DNA of 64,000 bases, taken from Bin87 sp965220105. Its GTDB lineage: Bacteria; Chloroflexota; Dehalococcoidia; Lucifugimonadales; UBA3495. A model generated the notes under the pieces. It made no database searches. It was not told the origin of the DNA and saw only the letters and a list, made by a program, of their open reading frames with translations. The stretch spans positions 2,728,001 through 2,792,000 of the forward strand of contig OZ244811.1 of NCBI GenBank assembly GCA_965220105.1, in the 5' to 3' direction. How positions within the stretch are numbered: position 1 is the first letter of the stretch; every line of letters starts with the position of its first letter. This document shows positions 1 through 7,807 of the stretch, piece by piece. The position numbers and the translations under genes are program-made.

Positions 1-2
1 AG

Positions 3-605
3 GCGGCGACCCTCGACCAACTTTCCGGCGGCCGGCTGGTGCTGGGCGTCGGCGTCGGCGTCATTGACACCGAGCTGGAGGCCATGGGCGTGCCCTTCGC
101 CGAGCGAGGCGCTTACACCGACGAGTCCATCGCGATAATGAAGACCCTGTGGTGCGAGGACGATCCCCGTCACGACGGGCGCTTCTTCCAGTTTTCGGAT
201 ATGGCCTTCTCGCCCCGCCCGGTGCGTCCGGAGGGCGTGCCCCTGCTCATCGGCGGCACCAGTCGGGCGGCGATCCGTCGGGCGGCGCGCCACGGCGACG
301 GCTGGCATCCCACGGCCATGGAGCCCGAGGAGCTGGCCCAGGGCATCCGCTACCTTCACGAACAGGCCGAGCGCGCCGACCGGGACCCGGCGACCATTCC
401 GGTGTCGGTCAGCGTGCCGTTGCAGGGCGGGAGGCCGGGCCGTTTCACCCTGGGCGCCACGCCGGACGAGATGCGCGCCAACGCCCAGGCCTTCGCCGAC
501 GTGGGAGTCGCCCGCATCGTAGTGTCACCCTACTCCGGCGACCCGGCGGAGGTATTCCCCGCCATGGAAACCATAGCCAGCGAGGTAATGCCGGCGGTGG
601 CCTAG
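3..605 (+). CDS. LLM-class (F420/flavin-dependent) oxidoreductase, 5'-truncated
   Basis: The frame is open from the window edge, so the N-terminus is missing; about 200 codons remain. The first visible residues include LSGGRLVLGVGVG, the signature of the luciferase-like monooxygenase TIM barrel, followed by RGAYTDESIAIMKTLW and VPLLIGGTSRAAIRRAARHGDGW, which match the central and C-terminal part of the family. These enzymes use F420 or FMN to oxidise or reduce small organic substrates in the cytoplasm; the substrate cannot be read from sequence. No cofactor-deciding residue is visible in the part present. The downstream neighbour is on the opposite strand, so this is the end of its transcription unit. 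Confidence 0.85.
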   Translation, partial: AATLDQLSGGRLVLGVGVGVIDTELEAMGVPFAERGAYTDESIAIMKTLWCEDDPRHDGRFFQFSDMAFSPRPVRPEGVPLLIGGTSRAAIRRAARHGDGWHPTAMEPEELAQGIRYLHEQAERADRDPATIPVSVSVPLQGGRPGRFTLGATPDEMRANAQAFADVGVARIVVSPYSGDPAEVFPAMETIASEVMPAVA

Positions 606-625
606 CGACTCCAAACGGGTGCCGA

Positions 626-1834
626 TCAGGGCTTTCTCAAGGGCAGTTCCATTGGTGGGAACCCGGCGGCGCGGTGCTCCTCGAACAGCTGATAGAACTC
701 TGTAACAGTCATGCCGAAGGCCGCCTCAAACGCCATCTGCCAGGTCGTCCCCGGTTGCAGCAGGCGATAGTAATCGAGGAGCGCACGCTGTCCAGTGTGG
801 GAGGACAGGAGCTCGGCGGCCATTAGGGAGTACTTGTAAGGCGAACCGCGCACACTGCTGAATCCGTCTTGGGTCTCCATGTCTCGTAGTTGTTTGTCGA
901 CAATCTTGGCGTGTTCCACGAATCCCCACGGATCTTTCGACTGGCGCTCGGTCTGATATGAGAATACGCCTCCCGCTGACAGTGCCTGATACGCCAGGAA
1001 CTCGGCGATACCCTCGGACAGCCAACGTGGCCCGCCATCGGGAACCTGGCGGTTCGCCCCGCCGACGTTAAGTTGGCTCAGGCGATATTGGTATCCGGAG
1101 TGCACAAGCTCGTGGGCGATTACCTTCATACGTGATTTGCGGGGTCCCTTTGAGTACCACTCTACCGATGCGTTCAGGACTATCCAGCCGCCGGAGGCCA
1201 CCGCTGTACTACCTTGCTCCCAATAGTTTCTGGTCTGTTCCAGACTCCAGCCCGACTCCTTCGAGTAGGCTTCGACCAACTCATCGCCATAGTTGTAGAG
1301 ATAGAACGTGATTCGCCCGTCGATTTGGGGGAGTTCTAACGCCATGACATATTCGTCCATTAGCCGGACCGCTTCGATTGCCTCAGTGCGGTATTCCGAC
1401 GCCACATCATCGCCAATATTCCATTCAACGTAAGGCGGAGAACCGGGTAGGATGGTCGGCTCAGGGGTGGGTGCGGCAGTAGATGTGGGGGCGTGGGTTA
1501 CGGTGGGGCCCGGCGTCGCCGTCAGTGTAGTGGTTGGCACCGGAATAGCTGTCGGCCGCGCCGTTGGCGTGAGCGTTGGCTCGGGTGTTGCGGCGGGTGG
1601 AGTAGTAGGCGTCGCGACCTTCGTCGCGGTCGGTGCGGTGGTGGGTTCCAGGGTCGGCGCCGCGGTCGCCGGCGTTATTGGGATCGCAGTAGCGGAGTAA
1701 GCGGGAGCAGAGGTTGGCGACGCTACCGGCTGGGGCGGTTCCGCCTGACACCCGGCCAACAGAATGGTCGCCACCGCCAGCAGTAGCCAACATTGCAGCA
1801 TTGCCGCTGCGGGCATTCGCCAGTACTGGATCAC
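626..1834 (-). CDS. Secreted lipoprotein with Thr/Pro-rich linker and HExxH metallopeptidase-like domain
   Basis: The N-terminus has a hydrophobic segment ending in LLAGC, a good lipobox, so the protein is probably a surface lipoprotein. Residues ~30-130 are a low-complexity linker of Pro, Thr and Ala, as in exported Chloroflexi proteins. The C-terminal ~270 residues carry HELVH followed about 35 residues later by WLSEGIAEF, the gluzincin arrangement (two His plus a Glu as zinc ligands, the Glu of HExxH as base). The substrate is unknown. The start at 1834 is GTG; an in-frame ATG at 1816 gives a more usual signal peptide. The gene converges on the LLM oxidoreductase and is divergent from the S9 peptidase. 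Confidence 0.7.
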   Translation of the reverse strand: MIQYWRMPAAAMLQCWLLLAVATILLAGCQAEPPQPVASPTSAPAYSATAIPITPATAAPTLEPTTAPTATKVATPTTPPAATPEPTLTPTARPTAIPVPTTTLTATPGPTVTHAPTSTAAPTPEPTILPGSPPYVEWNIGDDVASEYRTEAIEAVRLMDEYVMALELPQIDGRITFYLYNYGDELVEAYSKESGWSLEQTRNYWEQGSTAVASGGWIVLNASVEWYSKGPRKSRMKVIAHELVHSGYQYRLSQLNVGGANRQVPDGGPRWLSEGIAEFLAYQALSAGGVFSYQTERQSKDPWGFVEHAKIVDKQLRDMETQDGFSSVRGSPYKYSLMAAELLSSHTGQRALLDYYRLLQPGTTWQMAFEAAFGMTVTEFYQLFEEHRAAGFPPMELPLRKP

Positions 1835-1928
1835 GCCGGCAGTGTAGCACTGTGCAGCCGTTGTCTCTCACCGACGGCGGTGCAACAATGTCCACCGACC
1901 CACCACCTCACAATCCGGAGTTGTCTTC

Positions 1929-3869
1929 ATGACTATGCCCACCCCCGCCACCGCTCCCTATGGTTCCTGGCGCTCGCCCATCACCGCCGATGCCATCGTC
2001 GCCGAAGCCGTGGGACTCGGTCAGGTGGCCATCGACGGCGACGCGGTGCTCTGGACGGAATCGCGGCCTTCGGAAAGCGGGCGCTACGTCGTCGTGCGGA
2101 CAACGCCCGAGGGGCACGTCACCGAAGTGAACCCGCCGCCCTTCAACGCCCGCACCCGCGTCCACGAGTACGGTGGCGGAGCGTGGCTGGCCAACGGCGG
2201 CGTGGTCTGGTTCTCGAATTTCGACGACCAGCGCATCTACCGGCTGGAGCCCGGCGGCGGGCCCGTGGCCGTCACGCCCGATGCCCCGCTGCGCTACGCC
2301 GACGCCGTGCTGGACAGCGCCCGCAACCGTCTCATCTGCGTCCGGGAGGACCACACCGACCCGGAGAACATCGTCAACACCATCGCCGCCGTGCCGGCTG
2401 ACGGCGACGGCGAACAGGTGGTGCTGGCACCCGGGTGGGATTTTGTGTCGACTCCGCGATTGAGTCCGGACGGGGGCACGCTGGCCTGGCTGTCCTGGAA
2501 TCATCCCAACATGCCCTGGGACGGTACGCATCTCTGGACGGCGTCGGTGCTGGAGGACGGGTCGTTGGGCGAGGCGACGCTGTTGGCCGGCGGCGAGAGC
2601 GTCTCGGTGTTTCAGCCCGAGTGGTCGCCCGACGGCGTGCTGCACTACGTGTCCGATCAGACAGGTTGGTGGAACCTGTATCGCTACCGGGATGGCAAGC
2701 ACGAAGCCCTGTATCCGGATGACGCTGAATATGCCCGGCCTCAATGGGTGTTTGGCGCCCGCACCTACGGATTCGCGGGCAACGGCAACGTGGTATGCTC
2801 GGTGAACCGGCGTGGTGTATGTTCGCTGAACCTGTTGAACCCATCTGTCGGCACAATGACGGCTCTGGACTTGCCGGCGACAGAAGCCGGACGCGGCGAC
2901 CTGGCGGTGTCGGGTCGAACGGCCATCGTGGTTGCCGGAGCGGCCGACCGGCCCCTGTCGCTGATGCGCGTCAACCTGAGCGACGGCTACTGGGACACTC
3001 TGCGGCAGTCCTCATCAACTGCGGTGGATGCGGGCTACATATCCCCGGCGCAGAGCATCGAGTTTCCATCCAATGACGGCCGGCCGGCTTACGCGCTGTA
3101 TTACGCGCCCCGCAATCCCGAGTTTGTGCCACCCGACGGCGAGAAACCACCCCTCCTGGTGTGGAGTCACGGCGGGCCGACGGGCGCGGCGTCGGGAGTG
3201 CTGGATATGTCCATCCAGTTCTGGACGACGCGGGGGTTTGCGGTAGTGGACGTGAACTACGGCGGCAGCGTGGGCTACGGTAGGGCGTACCGTCAGCTGC
3301 TCAACGGGGCCTGGGGCGTGGTGGATGTGGACGACTGCGCCAACGCCGCGCTTCACCTGGTGCATCAGGGTCTGGCGGACGGCGACCGCCTGGCGATTCG
3401 CGGCGGCAGCGCCGGCGGTTACACGACGCTGGCCGCGCTGACGTTCCGCAACGTGTTCGCCGCCGGCGCCAGCTATTACGGCATTTCCGACCTGGAAGCC
3501 CTGGCGTCGGACACGCACAAGTTTGAGTCGCGCTACCTGGACCGGCTGGTTGCGCCGTATCCGGAGGGGGCGGCCACCTACCGCCGACGGTCGCCCATCC
3601 GCCATGTGGAGGGATTGTCCTGCCCAATCATCCTGATGCAGGGGCTGGAGGACCGCATCGTGCCGCCCAGCCAGGCTGAATTGATGTTCGACGCGGTGCG
3701 GGCCAAGGGTCTGCCCTGCGCGTATCTGCCCTTCGAGGGCGAACAGCACGGATTCCGACGGGCCGAGAACATCAAGCGGGCGCTGGAAGCGGAGGCTTAT
3801 TTCTACTCCAGGGTGTTTGGATTCCAGCTGGCCGACGCCGTGGAACCAGTGGCGATCGAGAATTTGTGA
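1929..3869 (+). CDS. S9 family prolyl oligopeptidase-type serine peptidase
   Basis: 646 residues, the usual length for an acylaminoacyl-peptidase/dipeptidyl-peptidase type S9 enzyme: N-terminal beta-propeller with repeated LSPDGGTLAW/EWSPDG-type blades, then a C-terminal alpha/beta hydrolase. The triad is visible: Ser494 in GGSAGG, Asp575 in GLEDRIVPP and His607 in GEQHGF; SHGGPTG is the oxyanion-loop motif. No signal peptide is seen, so it probably degrades short peptides in the cytoplasm. That fits a genome rich in peptide importers. It is transcribed divergently from the lipoprotein peptidase, with the ATG directly after a short leader. Confidence 0.9.
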   Translation: MTMPTPATAPYGSWRSPITADAIVAEAVGLGQVAIDGDAVLWTESRPSESGRYVVVRTTPEGHVTEVNPPPFNARTRVHEYGGGAWLANGGVVWFSNFDDQRIYRLEPGGGPVAVTPDAPLRYADAVLDSARNRLICVREDHTDPENIVNTIAAVPADGDGEQVVLAPGWDFVSTPRLSPDGGTLAWLSWNHPNMPWDGTHLWTASVLEDGSLGEATLLAGGESVSVFQPEWSPDGVLHYVSDQTGWWNLYRYRDGKHEALYPDDAEYARPQWVFGARTYGFAGNGNVVCSVNRRGVCSLNLLNPSVGTMTALDLPATEAGRGDLAVSGRTAIVVAGAADRPLSLMRVNLSDGYWDTLRQSSSTAVDAGYISPAQSIEFPSNDGRPAYALYYAPRNPEFVPPDGEKPPLLVWSHGGPTGAASGVLDMSIQFWTTRGFAVVDVNYGGSVGYGRAYRQLLNGAWGVVDVDDCANAALHLVHQGLADGDRLAIRGGSAGGYTTLAALTFRNVFAAGASYYGISDLEALASDTHKFESRYLDRLVAPYPEGAATYRRRSPIRHVEGLSCPIILMQGLEDRIVPPSQAELMFDAVRAKGLPCAYLPFEGEQHGFRRAENIKRALEAEAYFYSRVFGFQLADAVEPVAIENL

Positions 3870-3914
3870 CACTCTGACACTCGGAACCAGACTCCCGGCT
3901 GATAAAATATATGG

Positions 3915-4430
3915 ATGGCCTCCGAACCGCAAATCGACCCTGATTCCTTTAAACACGCCGTGGCCAGTATCCGGGCCGATTTGCGTGTCATTTCGGAAGC
4001 ATTCCTGGAATGCACCCTTCCCCGACGAATCCGGCCATTGTTGCGGCGAGAATTTAACATGGTTCGACCGCGCATTATGTTGCCCGATCTTCGCACCCCT
4101 GCGCCGCCTGAAGAGTTTATCGATCCCATATTGATGGCTGAGGAGGACGGGATCATTACCAACGATCAGGTCACTCGTGTCTTCTACACCGATCTGATCA
4201 TCCGGGGTCGATCGGCGTTGGATGGGCGGCCTATCTGGTTGTCGGTGGAAGCATCCACCCAGGTGACCCGAGTCGACGTTGAGAAGGCCCGAGAAACGGC
4301 TGATATCTTGGCGACCGTGTTTGACGAAGAATCCTTCGCCGTCGTAGCCGGACATAGCATCGACCCGCCGGACCTGGAACGTGCCGACGCTGCGGGCGTG
4401 ATTTACCTGGAGGTCGAGGAGCGGTTCTGA
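3915..4430 (+). CDS. Hypothetical protein, possible PD-(D/E)XK-like fold
   Basis: 171 residues, soluble, acidic. The C-terminal half (LSVEASTQVTRVDVEKARET, then AVVAGHSI, then AAGVIYLEVEE) resembles small uncharacterised proteins in Chloroflexi and Cyanobacteria that have a restriction-endonuclease-like core (a Glu strand, an Asp in a helix, and a valine-rich strand before a Gly). This comparison is from memory of the pattern, so the function is left open. The gene starts 45 bp after the S9 peptidase on the same strand and is followed by a hairpin with a T-run. No clear ribosome binding site is seen. Confidence 0.55.
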   Translation: MASEPQIDPDSFKHAVASIRADLRVISEAFLECTLPRRIRPLLRREFNMVRPRIMLPDLRTPAPPEEFIDPILMAEEDGIITNDQVTRVFYTDLIIRGRSALDGRPIWLSVEASTQVTRVDVEKARETADILATVFDEESFAVVAGHSIDPPDLERADAAGVIYLEVEERF

Positions 4431-4503
4431 AGGCTACGCCCCCGCCCTGGTCTTTTGCCGGGCTTTCACCCTCACCCCCAGATCAAGCTGGGGCAGGCTC
4501 TGG

Positions 4504-4536
4504 CCCTCCCCCCTCAAGGGAGAGGGGATATTTTTT
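4504..4536 (+). terminator. Hairpin plus T-run ending the hypothetical gene
   Basis: A CT-rich arm (4504-4513) pairs imperfectly with GGGAGAGGGG (4518-4527), followed by ATATTTTTT on the + strand. This matches a Rho-independent terminator for the gene ending at 4430. The arms belong to the CT/GA palindrome family seen elsewhere in the window, and the T-run overlaps the stop codon of the convergent Fe-alcohol dehydrogenase. Confidence 0.6.
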
Positions 4537-5713
4537 AGTAGGCTGCGTACAGGACCTCCATGATGGGGCCCGCGTCCGTGATGGGCTTGGGGTTGGTGCT
4601 CAGGCTGCGGTCTTGCATGGTGGCGGTGGCGATGTACTCCAGGCCGTCCTCGGGAACGCCTACCTCCCGCAGCGTGCGGGGCAGCTCCAGGTCGCGGCAA
4701 AGGCCGTCCACGGCGTCCGCCGCCGCCAGACCGGCTTCCTCGTCAGTCATGGAGCTGCTGGCTACGCCGATGGCCTCGGCGATCATACGCTGGCGGTCGG
4801 CGCACACGTCCAGGTTGTAGCGCATGGTATGGGGCAGCAGGATTGCGTTGGCCTCACCGTGGGGCACGTCGTAAAGGCCCCCCACGTGGTGGCAGGTGGC
4901 CGTGTTCAGCCCCAGCCCGCCGAAGGACGCTAACGACGCCATGGCGCAGGCGGTCTTGGTGGTCAGCAGGGTGTCGATATCGCCGTCCTTGCAATTGGGC
5001 AGGGTGTCGAAGAGCAGCTTGATGGCGTGCAGGGCCATGCCGTCACCGATGGGATTGCGTCCCGTGGAGTAAACGGTTTCGATGGCAATCCGAAGCTGCC
5101 CGATTGCCGTGGACACCAGGATCCGCAGGGGTGTGGTGGCCAGCGCCTGCCCGTCGATGATTACGGTGCGGTGGGTTACGCCGTCGCCGGCGATGCTGAG
5201 CTTTCGGCCCTGCTGGTGGTCGGTGATGCCACCACCACCGCGACTGAATTCGGCGCAACCCATGGTGGTGGGCACGCTGAGGATGGGCACCTTGGGGGAC
5301 GGAGTGGGGGGCACGGTAACCTTGTCCGGCGGCTCGTAGATTATCGCGTAGTCGCGAATGTCGCCGCCCTCGGCCAGCAGCGTCGCGATGGCCTTGGTAG
5401 TGTCGTGGGTGCTGCCGCCGCCCACGCTAATAAACACGTCGGGCTGCACTTCTTTCGCCATCGCCACCCCTTCTTCCACGGTTTCCACCGGGGAGTGGGG
5501 TGACACGCCGGAGTAGGTGCCCACATAGCGGGACCCCAGCGCCTCCTGTACACGCGGGACCACGTTGCAGGCGCGCAGAATGGTTGGCCCGCAGGTAATC
5601 ATGGCGCGGCTGGAGCCCAAGGCGTCCACGGTGGCGGGCAACGCGTCGATGGCGGTCTCGGCGCAGATGATGTCCTGGTGCAGGGGGTCATAACGGTATC
5701 GCATAGTAGTCAT
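4535..5713 (-). CDS. Iron-containing (group III) alcohol dehydrogenase
   Basis: 392 residues. The N-terminal Rossmann-like half has the nucleotide-binding VFISVGGGSTHDTTKAIA; VPTTMGCAEFS follows. The C-terminal helical half carries the metal-ligand histidines (TCHHVGGLYDVPHGEANAILLPH). It should oxidise an alcohol or reduce an aldehyde/keto group with NAD(P); maleylacetate-reductase-like members also look like this, so the substrate is uncertain. I chose ATG 5713 because GGAG lies at the right distance upstream; the longer frame to 5764 runs through a CT/GA palindrome. It stands alone between repeat copies. Confidence 0.85.
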   Translation of the reverse strand: MTTMRYRYDPLHQDIICAETAIDALPATVDALGSSRAMITCGPTILRACNVVPRVQEALGSRYVGTYSGVSPHSPVETVEEGVAMAKEVQPDVFISVGGGSTHDTTKAIATLLAEGGDIRDYAIIYEPPDKVTVPPTPSPKVPILSVPTTMGCAEFSRGGGGITDHQQGRKLSIAGDGVTHRTVIIDGQALATTPLRILVSTAIGQLRIAIETVYSTGRNPIGDGMALHAIKLLFDTLPNCKDGDIDTLLTTKTACAMASLASFGGLGLNTATCHHVGGLYDVPHGEANAILLPHTMRYNLDVCADRQRMIAEAIGVASSSMTDEEAGLAAADAVDGLCRDLELPRTLREVGVPEDGLEYIATATMQDRSLSTNPKPITDAGPIMEVLYAAY

Positions 5714-5755
5714 GGCGTCGGCTCCTTGTTTTTTGGGATCACCCTCACCCATGCA

Positions 5756-5775
5756 CTCTCCCATCGAGGGAGAGG
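5756..5775. repeat. CT/GA palindromic repeat
   Basis: CTCTCCCATCGAGGGAGAGG forms a short perfect hairpin and is preceded by ACCCTCACCC. It belongs to an interspersed family with members near 4504, 5859, 37011, 37078 and 57265. Confidence 0.7.
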
Positions 5776-5858
5776 GTAGTCCTGCTCAGCGTTGGCCTGA
5801 TCTCGCGCGTTGGCCCAGTCTCGGAGGAATACGGTGACGGTAACAGCGAACGGAAAGT

Positions 5859-5895
5859 CCCTCTCCCCTTGTGGGAGAGGGGTTGGGGTGAGGGG
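5859..5895. repeat. CT/GA palindromic repeat
   Basis: An arm CCCTCTCCCC pairs with GGGAGAGGGG over a 4-nt loop, then TTGGGGTGAGGG follows, the mirror of the flank seen at 5740. With the 5756 copy it gives two inverted members around a short spacer between the DinB and Fe-ADH genes. Confidence 0.7.
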
Positions 5896-5902
5896 AATCT
5901 GT

Positions 5903-6421
5903 CTATTGGTTCAAGCCGCGCTGCATGCCGCGCAGGTAGCCGGCCTGTCCGCCGTGCTGGTTGATCTCCCAGATGAGCAGGCGGAACATGTCGACCACGG
6001 CCATGGTTTCGCCGCGGCGATTGGTCATTTCGGTGCCGACCAGCGAGGCGTCGTCGTGCTCGGCCAGGAATCCCAGCAGATTGTTGCGAGCGGCGTCGGC
6101 GTACTCTATGAGAGCGGCCTTGTCGGGGCATTGCCAGTTGTTCAAATCGTCCGCCGAGTAACCGAAGCCCACGTCCATGGGTTCCGGTTGCTTCCCCAAC
6201 CGTTCGGCCCATTCTGATTCGTAAAGCTGGGTTCCGCGCCGTGCCAGCGACTGCACCCACATGTCCAGCGCCCGCCCGTAGTGCCACAGGATGAACCCGA
6301 TGGAGTGGCACTGGTCGTTGGGCCGGTATTCAATCTCGGCCTGCGTCAGGCCGTCGATGTAGCGTTCCATCCATTCCCAATGGCTGGAGAACGAACCCCC
6401 TATGAACTCTTTCAGCGCCAT
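5903..6421 (-). CDS. DinB/YfiT-superfamily protein
   Basis: 172 residues, single domain. A four-helix DinB-like pattern is visible: an N-terminal helix with HWEWMERYIDGLT, HSIGFILWHYGRALDMWV (His ligand of the superfamily metal site), and C-terminal MFRLLIWEINQHGGQAGYLRG, where EINQHGGQ resembles the third metal-ligand helix. Members include thiol-dependent transferases and DNA-damage-inducible proteins of unknown role. The ATG at 6421 follows an A/G-rich stretch. It sits downstream of the crotonase fusion on the same strand, with a ~58 bp gap. Confidence 0.75.
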   Translation of the reverse strand: MALKEFIGGSFSSHWEWMERYIDGLTQAEIEYRPNDQCHSIGFILWHYGRALDMWVQSLARRGTQLYESEWAERLGKQPEPMDVGFGYSADDLNNWQCPDKAALIEYADAARNNLLGFLAEHDDASLVGTEMTNRRGETMAVVDMFRLLIWEINQHGGQAGYLRGMQRGLNQ

Positions 6422-6479
6422 GCTAGTCTCCTGAATTGGAAGGGTAATTAAATTAAACCGGCCACGAAGCCGTGGTCTA

Positions 6480-7454
6480 TCAGGTGGTCCACACGGGCGG
6501 GCGCTTCTCCAGGAAGGCGGATATGCCCTCTTTAGCGTCTTCGGCGAGCAGGTTGTCCACCATGACCTGGCTGGCGAACTGGTAGGCCGCCGGACGGTCC
6601 ATCTCGATCTGCTGGTAGAAAGCGGCCTTGCCTAGGGCAAGGGTGTGGGCTGACGCTGAGGAAATCTGCTGGGCCAGCATCATCGTCTGTTGCTCCAGCT
6701 CGTCAGCCGGCGCAATGCGGCTGATGAGGCCAAATTCCAACGCTTCCGTCGCCGAAACAGGCCGGCCTGTCAGCAGCATCTCCATGGCCTTTTTGGGCAT
6801 CACGGATCGGGCGACCGCCACACCCGGCGTGGTGCAGAACAACCCGATCTGGACGCCAGGAGTGGCGAAGGCGGCGTTATCGGCGGCCACGGCGATGTCG
6901 CAGGTGGCGACCAACTGGCAACCGGCGGCGGTTGCCAGCCCCTGCACCTGGGCGATCACCGGTTTGGGCAGCAACCGGATGGCTTCCATGACCCGGGTGC
7001 AGGCGGCGAAGACGTCGGTATATTGCTCGGCGTCGCCGTCAACCAGTTCGTTCAGGTCGTGGCCGGAGCTGAAGACCGGCCCTTCCGAGCGGATGACGAC
7101 GACGCGGGCGGCGGGGTCGGCGGCGATATCGGCGAGCCATTCCTCCAACGCCGCCAAGGTGCGAGATGAGAGGGCATTGCGGCGCGCCGGGTTGTTGAGG
7201 GTCAGCACGGCGATACCGTCTTGGGCGTAATTGTAAAGGACTGGCAACGGCTTAACCTCCGCCGGAGTGGCCGGTCGGGCATGCGCCCGCTCGACAGTGG
7301 CAACAGCGACGGTGTTGCCGGCCGGTGAGAAAAACTCTACCTCGTATGCGGCGTGCTGGGGATAAATGTACACCACCGTGCCGACCTCGCCTGCTTTGAG
7401 GTTGTCGTCCGGCAAGTCGTCGATCAGGACGATATGTTCGTGTTCGCGAATCAT
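6480..7454 (-). CDS. DUF4926 domain fused to ECHDC3-like enoyl-CoA hydratase/isomerase homologue
   Basis: 324 residues in one uninterrupted frame. Residues 1-65 match the small DUF4926 family (IVLIDDLPDDNLKAGEVGTV, then AYEVEFFSPAGNTVAVATV). Residues ~72-324 are a complete crotonase-fold protein: NNPARRNAL, VFSSGHDLNEL for the oxyanion hole/CoA site, and AAGCQLVATCDIAVA. The closest family I recognise is ECHDC3. The two glutamates that hydrate enoyl-CoA in classical hydratases are Gln180 and Gly200 here, so hydratase activity is doubtful. The start ATG lies 3 nt after the stop of a DUF6883 gene, the usual partner of DUF4926, which explains the fusion's first domain. An acyl-CoA dehydrogenase is upstream. 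Confidence 0.85.
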   Translation of the reverse strand: MIREHEHIVLIDDLPDDNLKAGEVGTVVYIYPQHAAYEVEFFSPAGNTVAVATVERAHARPATPAEVKPLPVLYNYAQDGIAVLTLNNPARRNALSSRTLAALEEWLADIAADPAARVVVIRSEGPVFSSGHDLNELVDGDAEQYTDVFAACTRVMEAIRLLPKPVIAQVQGLATAAGCQLVATCDIAVAADNAAFATPGVQIGLFCTTPGVAVARSVMPKKAMEMLLTGRPVSATEALEFGLISRIAPADELEQQTMMLAQQISSASAHTLALGKAAFYQQIEMDRPAAYQFASQVMVDNLLAEDAKEGISAFLEKRPPVWTT

Positions 7455-7457
7455 AAA

Positions 7458-7796
7458 TCACCTCGACAGTGGATGAGCGGTTATCAGACGCGGTTCGTCA
7501 GTGCTGTTAAGAATTATCCAAGTGGTTCGGACGTTGGGATCACGCCCATCTGGGGTTTCCAGTGAGCCTTCAACGGTGAACTTCATGCCGTGTATGGTTT
7601 GAGTCGTGCTGGCAACCTCGTAGCTGGCGCCGTGAGTACGCAACGCTTGTGCCAAAATCTGCCACCCATCGCGGTTAAATCCGAACGCGGCAAGGAAATC
7701 TGCTTTACTCCCGCCCTTGGGGTGGTCATCCGCCAGCAAGTAATTCAGGATTTTCGCCGGCGGGATGTAAGAGTTTTCGGCGTTGGGCAGCTTCAC
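7458..7796 (-). CDS. DUF6883 family protein
   Basis: 112 residues from GTG 7796. It starts VKLPNAENSYIPPAKILNYL, then HPKGGSKADFLAAFGF and RTTWIILNSTDEPRLITAHP, which is the complete DUF6883 pattern. The open frame extends further upstream but only inside the acyl-CoA dehydrogenase gene, so the GTG 11 nt after that gene's stop is preferred. DUF6883 and DUF4926 genes are commonly adjacent and have been suggested to act as a pair, possibly toxin/antitoxin-like; here the DUF4926 part is fused to a crotonase. Biochemical role unknown. Confidence 0.7.
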   Translation of the reverse strand: MKLPNAENSYIPPAKILNYLLADDHPKGGSKADFLAAFGFNRDGWQILAQALRTHGASYEVASTTQTIHGMKFTVEGSLETPDGRDPNVRTTWIILNSTDEPRLITAHPLSR

Positions 7797-7807
7797 CTTT
7801 TTGCCGG

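Noticed and set aside
1452..1786. Open frames rich in Val/Gly or Arg opposite the lipoprotein gene
   Set aside because: They are the antisense of the Thr/Pro low-complexity linker; such sequence opens all frames and has no start signals.
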